Positions 1 through 4,950 of a DNA stretch of 5,964 nucleotides are shown here, piece after piece. Both the position numbers and the translations under genes were made by a program. The DNA is from Thermococcus sp. (GTDB lineage Archaea; Methanobacteriota_B; Thermococci; Thermococcales; Thermococcaceae). Position 1 is the first letter of the stretch. Every line of letters starts with the position of its first letter. The DNA is taken from the NCBI GenBank assembly GCA_026987155.1, contig JALSNG010000001.1, positions 1 to 5,964 of the forward strand, read 5' to 3'. The notes under the pieces were generated by a model that saw only the letters and a program-made list of their open reading frames with translations, was not told the origin of the DNA and did no database searches.

Positions 1-603
1 ACGTCTCGACGATGGGAGGAATCAACACAATACTGGAAAAAAAAACTCCCCTGGGTGAGCTTTGAGGTAACTCCCCATCATCTGTTTCTGAGGAAGGAAG
101 ACTACGAGAGAGACAGACGTCTCAAGGTCTACCCACCACTCAGGAGCGAAAGCCACCTAAGAGCCCTCTGGAAAAACTTTTCCAGGATTCCGATAATAGC
201 GAGCGACCACGCACCACATACACCGGAAGACAAGGAAGCCGGAGCGGCGGGAATACCTGGTCTTGAGACGTTTGTCTCCCTACTCCTCGATGCTGTGAGC
301 AGAGGAACTGTGAGCGTTTTCGATGTAGTGAAGAAGATGCACGACAACCCAGTCAGGATATTCGGGATCAGGGGAAGGAACTTCCAAGAGGGCCACGAAG
401 CGACCTTCACTATCGTCGACCTCAAAAGGGAATGGGTCGTTAAACCGGAGGAATTCTACACCAATGCCAAATGGAGTCCGTGGGAGGGAAAAAAGTTGAA
501 AGGAAAGGTAGTAATGACGATTCTGCGTGGAGAGGTCGTGATGGAGGAGGACGAAATCGTGGGAAAACCAGAGGGGGTTCGATTGAATGTACAGCGTGGT
601 TGA
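1..603 (+). CDS. pyrC: Dihydroorotase, C-terminal part, 5' end outside window, apparent frameshift near 37-51
   Basis: Dihydroorotase (carbamoyl-aspartate cyclisation, third step of UMP synthesis, cytoplasmic zinc amidohydrolase). From 55 to the TGA at 601-603 the frame encodes VSFEVTPHHLFL, the KVYPPLRSE substrate-loop region, ASDHAPHT (the Asp at 205-207 is the expected catalytic, metal-bound Asp), GIPGLET, and the closing KAEEFYT/KWSPWEG-like region typical of archaeal dihydroorotases. Upstream, the family's HVST block (its His is a metal ligand) is present but in another frame: bases 3-44 read VSTMGGINTILEKK, and bases 1-2 (ac) fit the end of a His codon. That frame stops at TGA 63-65. 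Joining the frames requires skipping one base around the A9 run (37-45) or the CCCC at 48-51. The gene is therefore a sequencing error, a pseudogene, or recoded. The GTG at 55 could be taken as a start, but it lies inside the conserved domain and has no ribosome site. The 3' end overlaps pyrK. Family identity is very secure; integrity is not. Confidence 0.9.
   Translation, partial: TSRRWEESTQYWKKKLPWVSFEVTPHHLFLRKEDYERDRRLKVYPPLRSESHLRALWKNFSRIPIIASDHAPHTPEDKEAGAAGIPGLETFVSLLLDAVSRGTVSVFDVVKKMHDNPVRIFGIRGRNFQEGHEATFTIVDLKREWVVKPEEFYTNAKWSPWEGKKLKGKVVMTILRGEVVMEEDEIVGKPEGVRLNVQRG
33..65 (+). other. Frameshift site in pyrC (A9 run, then CCCC, then old-frame TGA)
   Basis: Bases 37-45 are nine consecutive A and bases 48-51 are CCCC. 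The upstream frame reads L-E-K-K-T-P-L-G-E-L and stops at 63-65. The downstream frame reads K-L-P-W-V-S-F-E-V and continues for the rest of dihydroorotase. Removing one A gives LEKKLPWVSFEV; removing one C gives LEKKTPWVSFEV. Either restores a smooth family-like sequence. A homopolymer error is the simplest explanation. Transcriptional slippage on A9 or +1 decoding at CCC-C is possible. Confidence 0.8.
571..577 (+). promoter_or_regulatory. Ribosome binding site for pyrK inside the end of pyrC
   Basis: GAGGGGG lies nine bases before the ATG at 587 and within the pyrC coding sequence. It supports that ATG as the pyrK start and suggests translation from the same transcript as pyrC. Confidence 0.5.
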
Positions 604-1288
604 GGTGGAGGAGATCTGGGAAGTTGCAAGGAACATCAAAGCATTCAGGTTTTCGAAGGGATACGAGTTCACCCCAGGACAGTTTATCATGGTATGGCTT
701 CCAGGCGTTGGGGAAAAGCCCTTCAGCTTGGCCTGGAACGATTTGATAGTCGTTAAGCGCGTCGGTCCGTTTACGAGGAGGCTCTTCGAACTGGAAGAAG
801 GGGAGCACCTCTGGATAAGGGGGCCCTACGGCAGGGGTTTTGAACCGAAAGGGAAGAAGATTGCTCTCCTCGCAGGGGGGATAGGTATTCCGCCCCTATA
901 CGCGTTCGCGAGGCAGAACCATGGGAAGTTCGAGGGGATAACACTGATATACGGTGCCCGCTCGAAGGAGGAACTGGCACTTATGGACGTTGAAGAGTAC
1001 GTAGACGAAGTTACAATCGCCACAGACGACGGCTCCGCCGGAAGAAAAGGCCTTCCCACGGATCTTCTTGCAGAGAGGAAGAAAGAGTTCGACCATGTAT
1101 ACGCCTGCGGCCCGGAACCAATGTTGAAGGCTATCCTCAAGATTATGAACCACAATAACGTCCAGATTTCGGCAGAACGCTATATGAGGTGCGGAATCGG
1201 CGTCTGCGGCTCCTGCAACCTTGGGAAGTACCTCGTCTGCAGGGATGGCCCAGTTTTTGACGGCTCCCAACTGAGGGGACTGCTCTGA
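587..1288 (+). CDS. pyrK: Dihydroorotate dehydrogenase electron transfer subunit (PyrK)
   Basis: PyrK carries electrons from the catalytic FMN subunit (PyrD, type 1B) to NAD through FAD and a [2Fe-2S] cluster, coupling dihydroorotate oxidation to NAD+ reduction in the cytoplasm. The 233-residue protein has the order of the ferredoxin-reductase-like family. An N-terminal FAD-binding barrel contains PGQF (30-33), the flavin motif KPFSLAW (44-50) and RGPYGRGF (78-85). An NAD-binding domain follows with AGGIGIPPLY (96-105) and CGPEPMLKAI (174-183). The C-terminus has cysteines C202, C207, C210 and C218 (CX4CX2CX7C), the PyrK [2Fe-2S] pattern. Length is slightly short of the bacterial form (about 250-260), as expected for archaea. 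The start at 587 overlaps the end of pyrC by 17 bases, so the two are probably co-transcribed and translationally coupled. The partner gene pyrD is not in the window. The related sulfhydrogenase gamma/NfnA-type subunits are the alternative, but the pyrC neighbour and the short C-terminal cluster motif favour PyrK. Confidence 0.93.
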   Translation: MYSVVEVEEIWEVARNIKAFRFSKGYEFTPGQFIMVWLPGVGEKPFSLAWNDLIVVKRVGPFTRRLFELEEGEHLWIRGPYGRGFEPKGKKIALLAGGIGIPPLYAFARQNHGKFEGITLIYGARSKEELALMDVEEYVDEVTIATDDGSAGRKGLPTDLLAERKKEFDHVYACGPEPMLKAILKIMNHNNVQISAERYMRCGIGVCGSCNLGKYLVCRDGPVFDGSQLRGLL

Positions 1289-1296
1289 CCAGTGAA

Positions 1297-1306
1297 CTTT
1301 TTAAAG
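1297..1306 (+). promoter_or_regulatory. TATA box for the radical SAM gene
   Basis: CTTTTTAAAG lies eight bases after the pyrK stop and about 30 bases before the ATG at 1336. That spacing predicts a transcript starting near 1325-1330, just before the AGGTGAGG ribosome site. The T5 run could also help end the pyrCK transcript. It is an archaeal TATA-like sequence identified by eye. Confidence 0.5.
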
Positions 1307-1325
1307 CCCTTCCATCAGCCCCGGC

Positions 1326-1333
1326 AGGTGAGG
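1326..1333 (+). promoter_or_regulatory. Ribosome binding site of the radical SAM gene
   Basis: AGGTGAGG matches the archaeal anti-16S tail consensus (GGTGA core). It sits two bases before the ATG at 1336, which fixes that start. Confidence 0.65.
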
Positions 1334-1335
1334 TT

Positions 1336-2235
1336 ATGAGATACAGCTGGGAGGAGTTCGCGAGGAGCATGGGTGTTGAACCAGAGATTCTTGAGAACAG
1401 GGAAGCGAGGCTCCTAAAGGAGTTTGTGATGGACTTAAAGTTCCCCACCCACTGCCAGTACTGCCAGGGACTCGATTTGAGCAACCCCAACCCAGTCCAC
1501 CACCCGAGCTATGAGCTTACGCCCGCTTGCAACCACGACTGCATATTCTGCTATTCTAACGTGGCTCTGAAGCTCGGGAAGGCGCCGAAGCCCGGTTACT
1601 ACGGCTGGAAAAATCCCAGGGCCATAACCGTCTCCCAGTACGGCGAGCCACTCATGAGTCCGCGCATAGTCGAAGTGAACAGAATGCTCAGGGAAAGGTT
1701 TCCAGAGGCAAGGCTCGACCTGCAGACCAACGGCTCGCTTTTGACGGAGAAGCTGTGGAGAAAGCTCGACTTTGATCTGGTCATGATAAGCCTCGATGCC
1801 GCTTCGCGCGAAAAACACATCAAAATAACCAACGCCGACACCTTTGAGAGTGTGGTAAATGCGCTCAAGATAGTCGGGGAAGACAAAAGCGTGCGCTCGG
1901 TTGTAAGAACGATATTCATGCCGGGCATCAACGACGGGGATATTCCAAGAATAGCGGAACTTGCCGCCTCTCTCGGTGTTGACGAGATGATGCTCCAGCC
2001 CCTGACAATTCACGAACTGAACGTTGAAAGGCTTAAAAAGGCAGGACTGGATTTTGAGAGGGCTGAAAGCATAAGAGAGTATTTAAAAGTTGCCATGGAA
2101 GCAAAAAAGTTCATAGACGTTCGGATAAGCGGTTGCCAGCTTGCAGTTTACAGGACGATGGACCCGTTGACACTCTTCAGCGCGAGACGTGTAGCGAGGG
2201 ACGTGGTTCCGGCGATGAAGAGGGAAAGGCGTTAA
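1336..2235 (+). CDS. Radical SAM enzyme of unknown substrate
   Basis: A 299-residue radical SAM protein. The cluster motif CNHDCIFC gives C65, C69 and C72 (CX3CX2C), which should bind the [4Fe-4S] cluster that cleaves S-adenosylmethionine. It is preceded by the usual strand ending in LTPACN. Other core signatures follow: ITVSQYGEPLM (97-107), taking the place of the GGEP motif that contacts SAM; DLQTNGSLLT (128-137); and MISLDAAS (150-157), both typical of the MoaA/SPASM-like barrel. Outside the motif there are only three more cysteines: C40 and C43 (HCQYCQ) before the core, and C267 (SGCQL) near the end. They could hold a second metal site. There is no SPASM or TRAM domain of normal size. 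It has its own TATA box and ribosome site. Flanking genes (pyrK upstream, an unknown membrane protein downstream) do not point to a substrate. Family membership is very likely; the reaction is unknown. Confidence 0.92.
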   Translation: MRYSWEEFARSMGVEPEILENREARLLKEFVMDLKFPTHCQYCQGLDLSNPNPVHHPSYELTPACNHDCIFCYSNVALKLGKAPKPGYYGWKNPRAITVSQYGEPLMSPRIVEVNRMLRERFPEARLDLQTNGSLLTEKLWRKLDFDLVMISLDAASREKHIKITNADTFESVVNALKIVGEDKSVRSVVRTIFMPGINDGDIPRIAELAASLGVDEMMLQPLTIHELNVERLKKAGLDFERAESIREYLKVAMEAKKFIDVRISGCQLAVYRTMDPLTLFSARRVARDVVPAMKRERR

Positions 2236-2239
2236 ATAC
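2231..2239 (+). promoter_or_regulatory. Possible TATA box for the membrane protein gene
   Basis: GTTAAATAC overlaps the stop codon of the radical SAM gene and lies 24-32 bases before the first candidate start. It predicts a transcript beginning around 2260, with almost no leader. It is a weak match, and the 27-base gap would also allow co-transcription with the upstream gene. Confidence 0.35.
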
Positions 2240-2262
2240 GTCCTCGTCTTTCATGACAGGGG

Positions 2263-2961
2263 ATGAACATGATACGTGAAGTGCTTGCCCTCATACTTCT
2301 GACGGCGTTTCTCCTCATTAGCATATTCCTGATGCTGATTCGGGTCTTCGAAAGCCTGGCCGGAATGACCTGGAGGAAGACATTCCGTATTGAGATCCCA
2401 GAGAACGAGAAGAAAGGTCTCGAAAAGATCTACACACCAATCTGGATAGCCGTTGGAGCTTGGGCGTTTCTCAAACTCTGGAATTGGAATCTCGCAGGAG
2501 CAGGTGCTTCCCTGTTTGGCTTTCTTGCATTCAGGAGCGGGGCAAACATCACCAAAACGCTAATCTACGGCCTCCATGACAAGAAAATTATAGAGGAATA
2601 CACGGAAGACAGCAGGGTTATGAGAATCATCGGAAAGGTCACCAAACTGTCGCTGTTACTCGAATCAGCCTTCGTTGTGGCGTTTGCCCTCGCATACAAA
2701 GCCCTTTCCATGAACCTCAGTCCGGGCGGAATGAGCTCAAATACCTTCATTCTCTCACTCTGGCTCACCGGGCTTGCCTTTGGCCTTTTCTTTGGCTGGC
2801 TCATAGCCAGTAACACCCGAGGGATACTTCTGAAGAACGCCATAGCTACGGTGGGCTTTTTCACCACTAAGACGGGTAAGAAGAAGGGGGTCGAGACAGT
2901 AAAGAAGGCAAAGGGAACCACTAAAAAGCTCAAGTCTATGGTGCCAAAACTGCCCAGATAA
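2263..2961 (+). CDS. Multi-spanning membrane protein of unknown function
   Basis: I do not recognise this 232-residue protein. It begins with a strongly hydrophobic helix (about 6-28, LALILLTAFLLISIFLM). A charged stretch follows, then hydrophobic segments near 58-74 and 76-90, a charged loop (about 104-126), and two more segments near 129-150 and 162-183. This suggests four or five membrane helices. The last 30 residues are very basic, with eleven lysines and one arginine and only one acidic residue, so this tail is probably cytoplasmic. There are no cysteines and no enzyme motif. Two starts six bases apart are possible: ATG 2263, and ATG 2269 (giving 230 residues). GGGGATGA at 2259-2266 is better placed as a ribosome site for 2269, which I favour slightly. 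A separately promoted PP-loop gene follows after 31 bases. The gene looks genuine: the hydrophobicity pattern is coherent and codon use matches the neighbours. Confidence 0.82.
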   Translation: MNMIREVLALILLTAFLLISIFLMLIRVFESLAGMTWRKTFRIEIPENEKKGLEKIYTPIWIAVGAWAFLKLWNWNLAGAGASLFGFLAFRSGANITKTLIYGLHDKKIIEEYTEDSRVMRIIGKVTKLSLLLESAFVVAFALAYKALSMNLSPGGMSSNTFILSLWLTGLAFGLFFGWLIASNTRGILLKNAIATVGFFTTKTGKKKGVETVKKAKGTTKKLKSMVPKLPR

Positions 2962-2962
2962 A

Positions 2963-2971
2963 GCTTTTAAG
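2963..2971 (+). promoter_or_regulatory. TATA box for the PP-loop gene, leaderless arrangement
   Basis: GCTTTTAAG is centred about 26 bases before the ATG at 2993. In archaea transcription starts about 25 bases past the TATA centre, so the transcript should begin at or next to the ATG. The bases just before the ATG (CTCCTCTACCC) have no ribosome site, which agrees with a leaderless mRNA. Confidence 0.5.
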
Positions 2972-2992
2972 AACTTTCCATCTCCTCTACCC

Positions 2993-3817
2993 ATGCTCAA
3001 GTGCTCGCTCTGCGCACACGATGAGAGAACGGCGAAGATAGACATAATCGACGGAAAACCGCTCTGCCGGGAGTGTCAAGTCTATTTGAAGCATCCCGTC
3101 GACAGGGAAAAGATCCGCGCCGAGCTTGAGGAGCTAATGAGAGATGTTGAAAGGGCGATCGTTGCCTACTCCGGCGGGAAGGATAGCGTTGTTGCGCTCT
3201 ACTTGGCAAAGGAAGCCTACAATATTCCCGAACTGGAGGCGGTAATGGTCGACCATGGGCTAATGGCGAAAGAAGCCATAGAAAACGCGGAGAGGATTTC
3301 CCGGGCACTTGACGTTCCGTTTACGATTCTGCAATACGACTACTCCGACATCTTCCGTGAGGCATTGATTAAGGCCCAGAGCCCTTGCAGGGCGTGCTCA
3401 AGGAGAACAATGGAGGAGTTAAGGAAATTCGCTCTCAGAAAGGGATACAAGCACATAATAACTGGCCATGAGCTTCCCTTCGGCCACCACCCGTACAGGC
3501 TCATGAGCGGGGAGATAACCCAGATACGGCTCCTCTCCATGATGACTGAAAGAGAACGCCTCGATATTCTGAAAAAGCTTCCCTTTGAATTTCCTGAGTT
3601 ACCTGGCTACACCACCAACTGCCTCGTTCTTGGACCGGCCCTGGAGCGCTACTGGGAGGTTCACGGCCACAGCTTTGAGCAGAGACGGATAGCAGCCTTA
3701 GTCAGATACGGCCTTATGGACAGAGAGAGAGCAGAGATAATGCTCTCAAAGCCCAACGTCCATAAACGGCAGAGGGAATGGGTCTTTAAAAAACTCGGAA
3801 TCCAAAGTCTTCTTTAG
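2993..3817 (+). CDS. PP-loop ATPase, TtuA/TtcA-like, probable tRNA sulfur-transfer-type enzyme
   Basis: A 274-residue adenylating ATPase of the PP-loop superfamily. The N-terminus has paired cysteines C4/C7 and C25/C28, a likely zinc ribbon. The ATP-binding PP-loop is SGGKDS (60-65), followed by the strand VMVDHGL (84-90). C132 and C135 (PCRAC) plus C210 (TTNC) repeat the CXXC-plus-distal-Cys layout that binds a [4Fe-4S] cluster in the tRNA 2-thiolases TtuA and TtcA. TGHELPFGHH (157-166) sits where those enzymes have GHNxDD, so the metal or substrate site differs. The second, C-terminal zinc ribbon of TtuA is absent, and the protein is shorter than TtuA (about 310-320). By family it should activate a substrate as an adenylate, possibly a tRNA base for sulfur insertion. 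The actual substrate is not shown, and a non-tRNA role is possible. The gene seems to have its own leaderless transcript. The ATG at 2993 is right because C4 and C7 follow directly. Confidence 0.88.
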   Translation: MLKCSLCAHDERTAKIDIIDGKPLCRECQVYLKHPVDREKIRAELEELMRDVERAIVAYSGGKDSVVALYLAKEAYNIPELEAVMVDHGLMAKEAIENAERISRALDVPFTILQYDYSDIFREALIKAQSPCRACSRRTMEELRKFALRKGYKHIITGHELPFGHHPYRLMSGEITQIRLLSMMTERERLDILKKLPFEFPELPGYTTNCLVLGPALERYWEVHGHSFEQRRIAALVRYGLMDRERAEIMLSKPNVHKRQREWVFKKLGIQSLL

Positions 3818-3850
3818 ATGGAGTTCACTACTTCGTCTCTTAAAGCGTAA

Positions 3851-3860
3851 GATATTTAAA
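3851..3860 (+). promoter_or_regulatory. TATA box of the ABC permease operon
   Basis: GATATTTAAA is a good archaeal TATA sequence, preceded by the purine-rich AAGCGTAA as a possible BRE. It lies 34 bases before the ATG at 3894 and predicts a transcription start near 3880. Confidence 0.55.
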
Positions 3861-3874
3861 CTCGAACCTCTAAG

Positions 3875-3892
3875 TTTAACACCGGTGTAAAA
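3875..3892 (+). promoter_or_regulatory. 18-bp palindrome over the predicted transcription start, candidate operator
   Basis: TTTAACACCGGTGTAAAA has a perfect 10-bp core, ACACCGGTGT (3879-3888). It is flanked on each side by one mismatched pair and three matching pairs. It lies 14 bases after the TATA box and covers the expected start of transcription. A dimeric repressor bound here would block initiation. GGTG at 3884-3887, six bases before the ATG, is also the probable ribosome site, so part of the sequence may be kept for that reason. It does not match the TATCAC-N5-GTGATA sugar-regulon motif of Thermococcales. Confidence 0.45.
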
Positions 3893-3893
3893 T

Positions 3894-4946
3894 ATGGGAA
3901 ATGGGGGTCCCCTGGTAAGAATCGCCCTCAGAAACCTCAGCCTCTTTTTAGTGGCCTTCCTAATAACCTCCTCGATAATAGCCTGGGCTCAGTGGAGCAC
4001 CACCCGCTACCAATTGGAGGATTCATACGTCTCCATGCTAAAACTCATAGAGAGAACCCCCGGTCTTCAGGAGAGGGCTAAGGAAAGCGGGATGAGCTAC
4101 GAGGAGTACGCTTGGTACTTAGTCTACAAGAGCCTCAACATAAGACCCGGTTATTTTGAAACCCTGAAGGTTTACTACGGCTATGTATGGGACGCCGTCC
4201 GCGGAAAGACCGAAAGGTGGGGAAATCTGTGGGACTATGTCAAAAACACGACTTCTATATTCCTACTGGCTGAAGTAAGTACACTGATTGCCGGCCTCTA
4301 CCTCGGACTAAAGGCAGGGTACAACGGGAAAAAGGTAGAAAAACTTGTATCAACGCTTGCCCCCTTTCTTTCAGCAATTCCAAGCTGGTTCATAGGAGCA
4401 ATACTTTTTCTGATACTCTGGGATCTCGGATACACCCCAGATTTCCAGATGAGGATGCAACAGGCAAGCATCAACGGGAGTTCAGATTGGAGCACTTATT
4501 TTTTGGCATACCTCCCGCCAGCACTCACAGTTTTCTTCTCAATGGTCTTTGAATACGCTTTTATAGTCAAGAATCTCGTCGCCCAGGAGAGAATTGCAAA
4601 TCATGTAATTGCAGATAGGGCGAAAGGGCTTCCTGACGGAAGGATAAGGAGAAAGATACTGAAAACGGCGCTTCCCCAGTTCCTCACTTACACCACCTAC
4701 AACCTGCTCGAAGTACTAACGGCAGTTCTCGTCGTGGAGATAATCTTCAACGTTAGGGGCATGGGCTACCTCCTCCTCTCGTCCTTTAAGGTGGTTTACA
4801 AACCCCCTGACGGGATATACCTCTACCTATACCCTCAACTCCTGATTTTCGTGTCCCTAATTATGTTGAGCCTGTACTTCATTGTATCAACGGTCCTGGA
4901 GGGGGTATACTCCCATCTCGACCCCAGGAAATCTGGAGGGAGTTAA
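3894..4946 (+). CDS. ABC importer permease, DppB/OppB type (dipeptide/oligopeptide class)
   Basis: A 350-residue inner-membrane permease that would pair with the following gene to form the channel of a peptide-class ABC importer. A first membrane helix (about 14-32) is followed by an extracytoplasmic stretch of about 85 residues (33-118), rich in Tyr and Trp. The BPD_transp_1 core follows, with helices near 119-141, 155-177, 203-225, 264-286 and 310-335. The ATPase-contacting EAA loop is at about 239-261 (DRAKGLPDGRI, then ALPQ). After it comes VVEIIFNVRGMGYLL (280-294), matching the family's EtIFswpGiG signature, and the protein closes with HLDPRK (341-346), the usual DppB ending. The start is fixed by GGTG six bases upstream. 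It is the first gene of its transcript; no binding-protein gene precedes it. In archaea this class carries peptides or oligosaccharides, and the substrate cannot be told from this gene. Confidence 0.92.
   Translation: MGNGGPLVRIALRNLSLFLVAFLITSSIIAWAQWSTTRYQLEDSYVSMLKLIERTPGLQERAKESGMSYEEYAWYLVYKSLNIRPGYFETLKVYYGYVWDAVRGKTERWGNLWDYVKNTTSIFLLAEVSTLIAGLYLGLKAGYNGKKVEKLVSTLAPFLSAIPSWFIGAILFLILWDLGYTPDFQMRMQQASINGSSDWSTYFLAYLPPALTVFFSMVFEYAFIVKNLVAQERIANHVIADRAKGLPDGRIRRKILKTALPQFLTYTTYNLLEVLTAVLVVEIIFNVRGMGYLLLSSFKVVYKPPDGIYLYLYPQLLIFVSLIMLSLYFIVSTVLEGVYSHLDPRKSGGS
4935..4940 (+). promoter_or_regulatory. Ribosome binding site for the second permease
   Basis: GGAGGG lies in the last codons of the first permease, ten bases before the ATG at 4951. 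A TTG at 4948 is in frame and slightly closer, but ATG is preferred. Confidence 0.45.
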
Positions 4947-4950
4947 GTTG

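Noticed and set aside
55..603. GTG at 55 as the start of a short separate dihydroorotase-like gene
   Set aside because: It lies in the middle of the conserved domain, has no ribosome site, and family-like sequence continues upstream in the shifted frame.
471..746. A 91-codon + strand frame across the pyrC/pyrK junction
   Set aside because: It is an out-of-frame reading of two real genes, rich in Gly, Arg and Ser, with no family resemblance.
280..808. Overlapping - strand open frames across the pyrC/pyrK junction
   Set aside because: They lie opposite well-supported coding sequence and have no domain signature.
1435..2013. A 192-codon open frame on the - strand inside the radical SAM gene
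   Set aside because: It lies fully opposite a gene with clear motifs, shows no recognisable domain and has unlike composition. It is a shadow of codon bias.
3818..3893. Small RNA gene or terminator hairpin in the gap before the permease operon
   Set aside because: The palindrome has no loop and no following T-run, and no tRNA-like or C/D-box pattern was seen. It fits a protein-binding site better.
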